Source: Caballeronia arvi (GTDB lineage: Bacteria; Pseudomonadota; Gammaproteobacteria; Burkholderiales; Burkholderiaceae). From it: a stretch of DNA of 64,000 nucleotides. Numbering within the stretch: the first letter of the stretch is position 1; each line of letters begins with the position of its first letter. The notes under the pieces were generated by a model. It was not told where the DNA came from, ran no database searches, and saw only the letters and a program-made list of their open reading frames with translations. The position numbers and the translations under genes were made by a program. The stretch is from contig NZ_FCOM02000019.1 in assembly GCF_001544695.2 (NCBI RefSeq), forward strand, positions 60,976-124,975, in the 5' to 3' direction. Positions 33,942 to 42,620 of the stretch are shown here, in pieces.

Positions 33942-36900
33942 ATGGCCAAATTTTTTATCGATCGCCCCATTTTCGCGTGGGTGATCGCCATCATCATGAT
34001 GCTGGCGGGCCTGGCGTCGGTGACGTCGCTGCCGGTCGCGCAGTATCCGACCATCGCGCCGCCTGCGATCCAGATCACCGCCGTCTATCCGGGCGCTTCG
34101 GCGCAAACGGTGGAAAACACCGTCACGCAGGTGATCGAGCAGCAGATGAGCGGTCTCGACCACTTGCTGTACCTGTCCTCCACGTCCGATGACACCGGCA
34201 CCGCGACCGTCACGCTGACGTTCGCGGCCGGCACCAACGCGGATATCGCGCAGGTGCAGGTGCAGAACAAGCTGCAGCTGGCGACGCCGAACCTGCCGCA
34301 GGTGGTGCAGCAACTGGGCATCACCGTGGCCAAGTCGAGCAGCAGCTTCCTGCTCGTGCTGGCGTTCGTGTCCGAAGACGGCAGCATGAGCCGCGACGAC
34401 CTCGCCAACTACGTGGCCTCGAACGTCCAGGACCCGATCAGCCGCCTCAACGGCGTCGGCACGGTGACGCTGTTCGGCTCGCAATACGCGATGCGCGTCT
34501 GGCTCGATCCGAACAAGCTCAACAAGTTCAGCCTCACGCCGATCGACGTGCAGAACGCGCTGCAACAGCAGAACGTGCAGGTTGCGGCCGGCCAGTTGGG
34601 CGGCACGCCCGCGGTACCGGGCCAGTCGATGCAGGCGACCATCACCGAGGCGACCCTGCTGCGCACGCCGGAGCAGTTCGGCAACGTGCTGCTGAAGGTG
34701 AACCAGGACGGCTCGCGGGTGCGCATCAAGGATGTGGCGCGCGTCGATCTCGCCGGCGAGAACTTCAACTTCGAGACGCAGTACAACGGCAAGCCTGCCG
34801 CCGGCTTCGGCATCCAGCTCGCGACCGGCGCGAACGCGCTCGCGACGTCCAATGCGGTGCGCGCGAAGATCAATGAGCTCTCGAAGTACTTCCCGCACGG
34901 TCTCGTCGTGAAGTATCCGTACGACACGACGCCCTTCGTCAAGCAGTCCATCTCCGACGTGGCGGTGACGCTGTTCGAAGCGATCGTGCTCGTGTTCCTC
35001 GTGATGTATCTGTTCCTGCAGAACCTGCGGGCGACGCTGATTCCGACCATCGCCGTGCCGGTCGTGCTGCTCGGCACGTTCGCGATCATGGGGGCGGTTG
35101 GCTTCTCGATCAACACGCTGTCGATGTTCGGCCTTGTGCTCGCAATCGGCCTGCTCGTGGACGACGCGATCGTGGTCGTGGAGAACGTCGAGCGGGTGAT
35201 GACCGAGGAGGGCCTGTCACCGAAAGAGGCGACTCGAAAGGCGATGGGGCAGATCACCGGCGCGCTCATCGGCGTTGCGCTCGTGCTCGCGGCGGTGTTC
35301 GTGCCGGTCGCGTTCACGGGCGGCTCGGTCGGCGCGATCTACCGGCAGTTCTCGCTCACCATCGTCTCCGCGATGGGCCTGTCGGTCTTCACCGCGATGG
35401 TCCTGACACCGGCGCTCTGCGCGACCTTGCTCAAGCCGCTGCCGAAGGGCCACGAGGAAAAGAAGACGGGCTTCTTCGGCTGGTTCAACCGCACTTTCGC
35501 GAAGAGCCAGGAGAAGTATCACAGCGGCGTCGCGCATGTGCTCAGACGTTCGGGACGCTTCCTGATCGTCTATCTGGTGATCATCGTCGGCGTCGGCATG
35601 CTGTTCAACCGCTTGCCGAAGGCGTTCCTGCCTGACGAGGATCAGGGCACGATGTTCGTGCTCGTGTCGACACCCGCCGGCTCCACGCAGGAAATGACGC
35701 AGCGCGCGCTGGACGATGTGTCGGATTACCTGCTGAAGAAGGAAAGCACCGTCGTCGATTCCGTCTTCACGGTGAACGGCTATAGCTTCGCGGGACGCGG
35801 CCAGAACTCGGGCCTCGTGTTCGTGCGGATGAAGGACTTCGACAAGCGCTCGAAGGCGGACGAGAAGGTGGGAGCACTGGTGGGCCGCACCTACGGTCAC
35901 TTCGCGGGCTACAAGAACGCGCTCGTGTTTCCGGTCAACCCGCCTTCCATTCCCGAACTGGGCACCGCCGCGGGCTTCGACTTCGAACTTCAGGACCGTG
36001 CGGGCCTGGGTCACGAGAAGCTCATGGAAGCGCGCGCGATGCTGCTCGGCATGGCCGCGAAGGACCCGTCGCTTGCACAGGTGCGTCCGAACGGCCTGAA
36101 CGACACCGCGCAGTTCAAGGTGAACATCGACCGGGAGAAAGCGCAGGCGCAGGGTGTGGACCCGTCGACGATCGACCAGACGTTCTCGATCGCTTGGGCG
36201 TCGAAATACGTGAACAACTTCCTCGATACGGACAGCCGGATCAAGAAGGTGTACATGCAGAGCGACGCACCATTCCGCATGTCGCCGGAAAACATCAACA
36301 ACTGGTACGTGCGCAATACATCGGGATCGATGGTGCCGTTCTCGTCGTTCGCGACCGGCGAATGGAGCTACGGTTCGCCGAAGCTTGAGCGCTACAACGG
36401 TCTTTCGGCGATCGAAATCCAGGGTGTCGCGGCGCCGGGCAAATCGACCGGCCAAGCGATGACCGCGATGGAAGCGCTTGCGGCGAAGCTGCCGCAGGGT
36501 ATCGGCTACGAATGGACAGGGCTGTCGTATCAGCAGATCCAGTCCGGCTCGCAGGCGCCGATTCTCTACGGCATCTCGATTCTCGTCGTGTTCCTGTGTC
36601 TCGCGGCGCTGTATGAGAGCTGGTCGATTCCGTTCTCCGTGATCATGGTCGTGCCGCTCGGCGTGCTCGGCGCGCTGCTCGCGGTGTCGTTACGCGGTCT
36701 GGAGAACGACGTGTTCTTCCAGGTCGGCCTGCTGACGACGGTTGGCCTGTCCGCGAAGAACGCGATTCTGATCGTCGAGTTCGCGCGCGACCTCCAGATA
36801 TCGCAAAAGATGGGGCCGATCGAGGCGGCGATGGAAGCGGCGCGCCTGCGCCTGCGCCCGATCCTGATGACCTCGCTCGCGTTCATTCTCGGCACGATGC

Positions 36901-37121
36901 CGCTCGCGATCAGCAACGGCGCGGGCTCGGCGAGCCAGCATGCAATCGGCACCGGCGTGATCGGCGGCATGGTGACCGCGACCTTCCTCGCGATCTTCAT
37001 GGTGCCGATGTTCTTCGTCGTCGTGCGCGCGCACTTCGGCGGCGACAAGGAAGACGCTGCGACGGCGCTCGCGCGGTACGAGGAGCAACGGCGCGCGCAA
37101 CAAGGCAAGGAAGGACATTGA
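33942..37121 (+). CDS. RND multidrug efflux permease, second operon
   Basis: Second RND pump, 1059 residues, paralogue of the pump at 27411 with an identical first 17 residues (MAKFFIDRPIFAWVIAI) and long identical stretches elsewhere. Asp407 and Asp408 are conserved in LLVDDAIVVVENVERV, and VGLSAKNAILIVEFA is kept in helix 10. Differences concentrate in the periplasmic porter loops that select substrates, for example QSISDVAVTLFEAIV against RLSIEEVVKTLIEGI at the entry to helix 2 and the PSTIDQTFSIAW region. The pair may differ in substrate range. The stop is followed after one base by the third gene of the operon. Confidence 0.95.
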   Translation: MAKFFIDRPIFAWVIAIIMMLAGLASVTSLPVAQYPTIAPPAIQITAVYPGASAQTVENTVTQVIEQQMSGLDHLLYLSSTSDDTGTATVTLTFAAGTNADIAQVQVQNKLQLATPNLPQVVQQLGITVAKSSSSFLLVLAFVSEDGSMSRDDLANYVASNVQDPISRLNGVGTVTLFGSQYAMRVWLDPNKLNKFSLTPIDVQNALQQQNVQVAAGQLGGTPAVPGQSMQATITEATLLRTPEQFGNVLLKVNQDGSRVRIKDVARVDLAGENFNFETQYNGKPAAGFGIQLATGANALATSNAVRAKINELSKYFPHGLVVKYPYDTTPFVKQSISDVAVTLFEAIVLVFLVMYLFLQNLRATLIPTIAVPVVLLGTFAIMGAVGFSINTLSMFGLVLAIGLLVDDAIVVVENVERVMTEEGLSPKEATRKAMGQITGALIGVALVLAAVFVPVAFTGGSVGAIYRQFSLTIVSAMGLSVFTAMVLTPALCATLLKPLPKGHEEKKTGFFGWFNRTFAKSQEKYHSGVAHVLRRSGRFLIVYLVIIVGVGMLFNRLPKAFLPDEDQGTMFVLVSTPAGSTQEMTQRALDDVSDYLLKKESTVVDSVFTVNGYSFAGRGQNSGLVFVRMKDFDKRSKADEKVGALVGRTYGHFAGYKNALVFPVNPPSIPELGTAAGFDFELQDRAGLGHEKLMEARAMLLGMAAKDPSLAQVRPNGLNDTAQFKVNIDREKAQAQGVDPSTIDQTFSIAWASKYVNNFLDTDSRIKKVYMQSDAPFRMSPENINNWYVRNTSGSMVPFSSFATGEWSYGSPKLERYNGLSAIEIQGVAAPGKSTGQAMTAMEALAAKLPQGIGYEWTGLSYQQIQSGSQAPILYGISILVVFLCLAALYESWSIPFSVIMVVPLGVLGALLAVSLRGLENDVFFQVGLLTTVGLSAKNAILIVEFARDLQISQKMGPIEAAMEAARLRLRPILMTSLAFILGTMPLAISNGAGSASQHAIGTGVIGGMVTATFLAIFMVPMFFVVVRAHFGGDKEDAATALARYEEQRRAQQGKEGH

Positions 37122-37122
37122 C

Positions 37123-38592
37123 ATGCGTAGACTTACCCTGATCGCAATGGCGGCCGTACTGGCGAGCGGCTGCACGATGGCGCCGAAGTACGAGCGCCCT
37201 GCCGCGCCCGTGACGGCAAATTTTCCGACGGACGGTGTGTACGCGACGCAGCCGGGCGCTGCGGGCGCGCGCAGCGCCGGCGGCGTGGCGGCGGCCGATA
37301 TCGGCTGGCGCGATTTCTTCGTCGATGCGCGGCTGCAGCAGGTCATCGACATCGCGCTGAAGAACAACCGCGATCTTCGCGTTGCCATGCTCAACGTGCA
37401 GGCCGCCCAGGCGCAATACCGCATCGTGCGCTCGGAGCTGTTCCCGACGCTCGCGGCGCAAGCCGGGCAGAACAAGCAGCGCACGCCGCGGGATATGTCG
37501 TTCTTCAACCAGACGATCTCGAACCAGTATTCGGTCGGGCTGAACGCGTCGTGGGAAATCGACCTGTTCGGCCGCGTGCAGAGCCTGAAGGATCAGGCGC
37601 TGGCGAAGTACTTCGCGACCGCGTATGCGCGCAAGGCAGCGGAGATCTCGCTGGTGTCGCAGGTGGCGACGCAGTATCTGCAAGTGCTGCAAGCCGATGA
37701 CCTGCTCGCCGTCACGCGGCAGACGCTCAAAAGCGCCAGCGATTCGTACGGCATCGTGAAGCTCCAGTTCGACAACGGCACGGCGTCCGACCTGGACCTG
37801 AGCCAGGCACAGACGGTGATGGAAAGCGCGGCGGCGAATCTGCAGTCGCAGGAGCGTGCGCGCGCGCAGGCGGTGAATGCGCTCGTGCTGCTGCTGGGCG
37901 AGCCGATGCCGGCAGATCTGCCGGGCGGCCTGCCGCTCGGCGGTCAGAACCTGCTCACGGACATTCCGGCAGGCCTGCCCTCGGATCTGCTGTTGCGCCG
38001 TCCGGACATCATGGAGGCGGAGCAGAATCTGCTGGCCGCCAACGCGAACATCGGCGCGGCGCGCGCTGCGTTCTTCCCGAGCATCTCGCTGACGGGCAAC
38101 TTCGGCACGCTGAGCCCGACGCTGGGCGGGCTGTTCAAGGCGGGCTCCGCGGCGTGGGGTTTTGCGCCGACCATCACGTTGCCGATCTTCGAGGGCGGGC
38201 AGAACCTCGCGAATCTCGATCTCGCGCACATCCAGAAGAGGATCGAGGTCGCGCAGTACGAGAAGGCCATTCAGTCGGCGTTCCGTGACGTGGCCGATGG
38301 GCTCGCCGCGCGCGGCACCTACGACCAGGAGATCGCCGCGCTCGAGCGCGACACGGCGGCGCAGCAGCGGCGGCTGGATCTGTCGACGCTGCGATACCGG
38401 CAGGGCGTCGATAGTTATCTCGGCGTGTTGACGGCGCAGCAGGATCTGTATTCGGTGCAGCAGACGCTGATTACGGCTCGCACGCAGCGGCTGTCGAATC
38501 TCGTGACCTTGTATCAGGCGCTGGGTGGCGGATGGATCGAGCGGACGGGGGATCAGCCGCGGGCGGTGGATGCTGTGGCTACGAACTCGTGA
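37123..38592 (+). CDS. Outer-membrane efflux channel lipoprotein, second operon
   Basis: TolC/OprM-type outer-membrane factor, 489 residues, paralogue of the protein at 30586. Lipobox VLASGC (Cys17) is followed by TMAPKYERPAAP. Conserved blocks are DIGWRDFFVDARLQQVIDIAL, NQYSVGLNASWEIDLFGRVQS (each broken by substitutions between copies), LRRPDIMEAEQNLLAANANIG and FAPTITLPIFEGGQN. It ends the second efflux operon and is followed after 12 bases by a terminator hairpin. Having a dedicated channel in each operon suggests that both pumps can assemble independently. Confidence 0.94.
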   Translation: MRRLTLIAMAAVLASGCTMAPKYERPAAPVTANFPTDGVYATQPGAAGARSAGGVAAADIGWRDFFVDARLQQVIDIALKNNRDLRVAMLNVQAAQAQYRIVRSELFPTLAAQAGQNKQRTPRDMSFFNQTISNQYSVGLNASWEIDLFGRVQSLKDQALAKYFATAYARKAAEISLVSQVATQYLQVLQADDLLAVTRQTLKSASDSYGIVKLQFDNGTASDLDLSQAQTVMESAAANLQSQERARAQAVNALVLLLGEPMPADLPGGLPLGGQNLLTDIPAGLPSDLLLRRPDIMEAEQNLLAANANIGAARAAFFPSISLTGNFGTLSPTLGGLFKAGSAAWGFAPTITLPIFEGGQNLANLDLAHIQKRIEVAQYEKAIQSAFRDVADGLAARGTYDQEIAALERDTAAQQRRLDLSTLRYRQGVDSYLGVLTAQQDLYSVQQTLITARTQRLSNLVTLYQALGGGWIERTGDQPRAVDAVATNS

Positions 38593-38604
38593 GATCGAAC
38601 AACA

Positions 38605-38641
38605 CCTCGGAGGTGGAACAACCACTTCCGAGGCGTTTTTC
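38605..38641 (+). terminator. Terminator after the second efflux operon
   Basis: A 12-base-pair stem (CCTCGGAGGTGG, loop AACAA, CCACTTCCGAGG with one G-T pair) is followed by CGTTTTT. It lies directly in front of the ATG of the next open frame, which therefore lacks room for a promoter unless read-through occurs. Confidence 0.8.
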
Positions 38642-38644
38642 GTT

Positions 38645-39169
38645 ATGCCGATGGAAGACCCCAACTACCGAGAGTTGCTCGGCCTGGTCATGCAGGCCAA
38701 TATGGCGGGAATTGCGGAGCACAGCCGCATCATCGTTGTCGGGAAAACCCCGCCAGTGCTGCTCGCATTGCCGGGGTTAGCCATCAGCCAACTGCCGCTC
38801 GTGATTACAGGAAAGGTGATCGACAAGGTGCATTTCGATCATGGCATCACTCGACCGGTGCTGGAGCGTCTGTACGACACGATTGCCCGGCCGAAGGCGA
38901 TTTATCGATCGGAAACCGCAGGCGGGGCAGTGGTCGTTACGTTCGAGGTCCGTCCCGTGTCGTTACCGGTGATCGTTGCGTTGCATCCGGGAAAGCAACT
39001 CGGGCGCAAAGCATGCAACGTCATCGCGAGCATCTACGCGAAGGATTTCGCGGGAATCGAAGAAGTATGGAAGAAGCGCGGATTGTTGCTTTGGGAGCTG
39101 AAAAGAAAATGCCCCGCTGGCGTCACGACAACAGAGGCTCTGATTGCCAAGTGTGGGACGACGCCTTGA
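38645..39169 (+). CDS. Solo protein resembling phage MuF C-terminal (PBECR-type) nuclease domain
   Basis: A 174-residue protein unrelated to its neighbours. The core resembles the C-terminal domain of phage MuF-type proteins, grouped with Barnase-EndoU-ColicinE5/D-RelE-like nucleases: LPLVITGKVIDKVHFDHGIT, an arginine-proline segment (TIARPKAIYRS), a VVVTFEVRPVSLPVIVALH strand pair and NVIASIYAKD. This is recognition by pattern and needs a profile search. Base composition is visibly lower in GC than the genes on either side, with codons such as TTA, GGA and CGA, suggesting transfer. Start is uncertain: ATG 38645, ATG 38651, or an internal ATG near 38690. No antitoxin-like partner or phage gene adjoins it. 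Confidence 0.55.
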   Translation: MPMEDPNYRELLGLVMQANMAGIAEHSRIIVVGKTPPVLLALPGLAISQLPLVITGKVIDKVHFDHGITRPVLERLYDTIARPKAIYRSETAGGAVVVTFEVRPVSLPVIVALHPGKQLGRKACNVIASIYAKDFAGIEEVWKKRGLLLWELKRKCPAGVTTTEALIAKCGTTP

Positions 39170-39268
39170 AGCTTAGCGAGGCGAACTCAGTTTAGCAAAA
39201 AGCTAACTTCCGAGCCAGCGATCGCACTGTCTGTGACAGAAACCCGCTTCCTTCAGGCGAGCATTATT

Positions 39269-39299
39269 CAAAAAAAACGCCGCGGCTCCCACCGCGGCG
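39269..39299 (-). terminator. Terminator of the NCS2 permease gene
   Basis: On the minus strand an eight-base-pair stem (CGCCGCGG with CCGCGGCG) is followed by eight T. It lies about 45 bases after the permease stop at 39343. Confidence 0.8.
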
Positions 39300-39342
39300 C
39301 ATAACGCAAACAGCCAGCAAGCACTTTCCAGCGACCAACTCC

Positions 39343-40734
39343 TTAGTGCGCGTCGCCCGCATGAGCCGCGCCTTCGAACTCGTGCGCGGCCTCGATCGCA
39401 TCGCGTCGCGCCTCACGTTCCTTGCGCACGCCGTTGAACACGATGTTCAGCACCACCGCCGTCACCGAAGCCAGCAAGATCCCGCTATGCAGAATCGGTT
39501 CGAGCGCGTGCGGCAGTTGCGTGAAGAACTTCGGCGCGACGACCGGCACCATCCCCATCCCCACGCTCACCGCGACGATGAACAGGTTGTGCTGGTTCTT
39601 CGAAAAGTCCACGCGCGACAGCGTCTTGATGCCGTTCGCCGCGACCATGCCGAACATCACGATGCCCGCACCGCCGAGCACGAACGGCGGCACCGAAGCG
39701 ACGACCTGCGCCATCTTCGGGAAGAGGCCGAGCACGACGAGAATCACGCCGCCCGTCGCGCAGACGAAGCGGCTTTTCACGCCCGTCACGCCGATCAGAC
39801 CGACATTCTGCGAAAACGACGTATGCGGAAACGAGTTGAAGATGCCGCCGATCAGCGTGCCGAGCCCATCGACACGCAGACCGCGCACGAGCGATTTCTG
39901 ATCGACGGGACGCTCGACCAGATCGCCGACCGCGAGAAACATGCCCGTCGATTCGATGAACGTCACGAACATGACGATGACCATCGTCGCGACGGAAAGC
40001 GCATCGAAATGCGGCAGGCCGAAGTGAAACGGCAGCACGATGCCGACCCACGGCGCGTGCGCGACGCCATCCATGTTCACGCGGCCGAGCATCGCGGCGA
40101 TGCCGAAACCCACGACGATCCCGAGCAGCACCGAAATATTCGCGATGAAGCCGCGCGCGAACTTGTTGATGAGCAAAATCAGCGACAGCACGACGAGCGA
40201 CAGCAGCAGAAACACCGGATTGCCGTAATCGGGATTGCCGATGCCGCCCGCCGCCCAGTTGATGCCCACGCCCATCAGCGAGAGCCCGATCACCGCGATC
40301 ACCGTGCCGACCACGACCGGCGGAAAGAAGCGCAGCAGCTTGCCGATCATCGGCGCGAGCACGATGCCGATCACGCCCGCCGCGATCGTCGCCCCGAACA
40401 CGTCGAGAATGCCGAGCGAGGGATTCGTGCCGATCGCGACCATCGGGCCGACGGCGGCGAACGTGCAGCCCATGATGACAGGCAGGCGGATGCCGAAGAT
40501 CCACAGCCCGAGCGTCTGGATCAGGGTGGCGATGCCGCACGAAAACAGGTCCGCGCTGATGAGGAACGCGACCTGATCTTTCGGCAGGTTCATCGCGGCG
40601 CCGAGAATCAGCGGCACAGCGACCGCGCCCGCGTACATCACGAGAACGTGCTGGATGCCGAGCGTCAATAACTGGCCGGTCGGCAACCGTTCGTCGACGG
40701 GATGCACCCTTGAATCTGTCGAACCCAACGCCAT
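39343..40734 (-). CDS. NCS2-family xanthine/urate:cation symporter
   Basis: Inner-membrane nucleobase importer, 463 residues, with about 14 membrane segments. The NCS2 signature SFSQNVGLIGVTGVKSR is of the xanthine/urate kind and not the uracil (ENIG) kind. FIESTGMFLAVGDLV and FVLGGAGIVMFGMV are also typical. The start ATG 40734 has AGGAGAGAGA on the minus strand; an ATG seven codons upstream has no such element. The C-terminus is His/Glu/Ala-rich and cytoplasmic. No purine catabolic genes adjoin. A perfect 16-base palindrome lies about 120 bases upstream and may be an operator. Confidence 0.9.
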   Translation of the reverse strand: MALGSTDSRVHPVDERLPTGQLLTLGIQHVLVMYAGAVAVPLILGAAMNLPKDQVAFLISADLFSCGIATLIQTLGLWIFGIRLPVIMGCTFAAVGPMVAIGTNPSLGILDVFGATIAAGVIGIVLAPMIGKLLRFFPPVVVGTVIAVIGLSLMGVGINWAAGGIGNPDYGNPVFLLLSLVVLSLILLINKFARGFIANISVLLGIVVGFGIAAMLGRVNMDGVAHAPWVGIVLPFHFGLPHFDALSVATMVIVMFVTFIESTGMFLAVGDLVERPVDQKSLVRGLRVDGLGTLIGGIFNSFPHTSFSQNVGLIGVTGVKSRFVCATGGVILVVLGLFPKMAQVVASVPPFVLGGAGIVMFGMVAANGIKTLSRVDFSKNQHNLFIVAVSVGMGMVPVVAPKFFTQLPHALEPILHSGILLASVTAVVLNIVFNGVRKEREARRDAIEAAHEFEGAAHAGDAH

Positions 40735-41069
40735 GTCTCTCTCCTTGTTTGCCAATCCATTTGAATGGCCTCCAAGTTAAGTGCATCAAAAAGCACAAAC
40801 AAGACCGCAGGGCGCTATACGTCGCGTTCGCGGGGCGATATGGGTTTTGCGCGCCACCGGTGGCGCAAACCAGCGCGAGCCTTTGCCGCAAGGGGTTTGA
40901 CGCATGTGCAAGGAATTTCGTCGCGTGACGGAAGGCCGCCATCTTCGGGTGCTCGTTATGATGTTCATCACGCCGCGCGTATAGTCCGTTTTTCGCCTTC
41001 ATCGCGCGATGGCGGGGTATACCCGCGATTTACGCGTTTTCCCTAACGTCTTTTCAGTCTCGACATTCC
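40735..41069. other. Divergent region between NCS2 permease and xylulokinase
   Basis: A 335-bp gap. Apart from the palindrome at 40851-40866 there is no recognisable site. Short frames on both strands are not gene-like. Confidence 0.5.
40851..40866. promoter_or_regulatory. Perfect 16-bp palindrome upstream of the NCS2 permease
   Basis: GCGCCACCGGTGGCGC is identical on both strands, with TTT and AAA arms just outside after two bulged bases. It lies 117 bases before the permease ATG. It could be a repressor site or a small hairpin; which protein binds is unknown. Confidence 0.4.
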
Positions 41070-42515
41070 ATGCGTTTTTTAGGCATCGATCTCGGTACGG
41101 GCTCTCTGAAACTCGCCATCATCGACGAAGACGGGCGCGAAACCGCGTTCGCGAGCGCGTCGTACGCGGTGACGAGCGCGCGTCCCGGCTGGGCAGAAAC
41201 CACCGTCGATGCGTGGTATTCGGCGCTCGTCAATGCCGCCGCGCGCCTGCCCGCGAACGAGCGCGACGCGGTGCGCGCGATCGGCTTTTCCGGGCAGATG
41301 CACGGCGTCGTACCGGCCGCAGCCGATGGCCGAGCGTTGCGCGCCGCGATGCTCTGGCCCGACACGCGCGCCCGCGATCTACTCGACGCCTGGAGTCTGC
41401 CGCAACCGAATCCGGTTGCGCCCGGCATGGCGGGGCCGTTGTTGCGCTGGCTCGTGCAGAACGAACCGCAGGTCGCCGCCGAAACGCGCTGGGCCTTGCA
41501 GCCGAAAGACTGGCTGCGCGCGAAGCTCGGCGCCGCCGCTTCCGGCGGCTTCGTCACCGATGCATCCGATGCCTGCGCCACCGCGCTCGCGATGCCCTCC
41601 GGCGCATGGGACGATGCGCTCATCGAGCGGCTCGGCTTGCCGCGCGCGTGGTTCGCGCCGCTCGCGGCATCGCATGAAAGCGGCGGCGCGTTGTCGGACG
41701 AAGCAGCGTCGGAACTCGGCTTGCGCGGCGGCATTCCGCTGGCCGTCGGCGCGGGCGATACACCGTGCGCCGCGCTCGGCAGCGGCCTGTCATCCGACGG
41801 CGATGCGCTGCTCACCACCGGCACCGGCGGCCAGATCGTCGTGATGTGCGACGAAGCGCCAATGCCCGTTCACGGCCTGCATACCTATCGCGCGGCGACT
41901 GGCGCGTGGTATCGCATGGCGGCGATGCAGAACGTCGGCGTCGCGCTGGAAGCGGTGCGCGGCTGGCTCGGCTATGCGTCGTGGCCCGAAGCCTACGACG
42001 ACGCGTTCGCCGCGAACGCGAGCGCATCCGTGAGCTTCCTGCCGTACCTGAGCGGCGAACGCTCCCCGTGGATGAACCCGGACGCGCGCGGCGGCTGGCT
42101 CGGTCTCGGCCTCGACGACACGGGCGGCACGATGATGCGCGCCGCGTTCGAAGGCGTGGCATTCGCATTGGGTGCGGGACTCGATGCGATCCGCCACAAC
42201 GGCACACCACTCGATTCGATGCTGCTCGCGGGCGGCGGCTCGGTCGATCCGCGCTGGCGGCAGTTGCTCGCCGATGCCCTGCGCGTCGAGCTGCATGCCG
42301 TCGATTGCCCGAACGCCGCGACGCGCGGCGCGGCGATCCTCGGCGGCATCGCGGCGGGCCACTGGCGCGTGGATGATCTCGCAGCGCTCGCGCCTGGCGC
42401 CACGCTCGCCGCGACGCCGCGCGCGGATGCATCGCTCGATGAACGGTTCGCGCGGTTCATCGATCTGTACAAGCGTGCCGAAGACTGGTTCACGCCGAAG
42501 CGCAAGTCCGCTTAA
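41070..42515 (+). CDS. xylB: Xylulokinase, FGGY family
   Basis: ATP-dependent kinase of the FGGY family, most like xylulokinase, which phosphorylates D-xylulose to the 5-phosphate. The 481-residue protein begins MRFLGIDLGTGSLKLAIID (phosphate-1 loop), has GFSGQMHGVV near residue 70, typical of xylulokinases, and the ATPase-fold motifs LLTTGTGGQIV and MLLAGGGSVDPRWRQ. The AGE-family epimerase gene follows after 105 bases in the same direction, so the pair may handle a sugar entering through xylulose or fructose. Two more FGGY kinases occur in this window (58813 and 62218). Confidence 0.85.
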   Translation: MRFLGIDLGTGSLKLAIIDEDGRETAFASASYAVTSARPGWAETTVDAWYSALVNAAARLPANERDAVRAIGFSGQMHGVVPAAADGRALRAAMLWPDTRARDLLDAWSLPQPNPVAPGMAGPLLRWLVQNEPQVAAETRWALQPKDWLRAKLGAAASGGFVTDASDACATALAMPSGAWDDALIERLGLPRAWFAPLAASHESGGALSDEAASELGLRGGIPLAVGAGDTPCAALGSGLSSDGDALLTTGTGGQIVVMCDEAPMPVHGLHTYRAATGAWYRMAAMQNVGVALEAVRGWLGYASWPEAYDDAFAANASASVSFLPYLSGERSPWMNPDARGGWLGLGLDDTGGTMMRAAFEGVAFALGAGLDAIRHNGTPLDSMLLAGGGSVDPRWRQLLADALRVELHAVDCPNAATRGAAILGGIAAGHWRVDDLAALAPGATLAATPRADASLDERFARFIDLYKRAEDWFTPKRKSA

Positions 42516-42620
42516 ACTTGGGCGCTCTGCCGTATCGCGTCGCCATTCCCGCTCATGAAGCGCGGCTTCATATGAGCGGGCCATGATGTTTGCTTCATCA
42601 CGACAACATCGACATCTGCC

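Noticed and set aside
39013..39195. Small frame overlapping the end of the MuF-C-like gene, considered as an antitoxin
   Set aside because: It lies almost wholly inside the larger gene in another frame, has no ribosome binding site and resembles no antitoxin.
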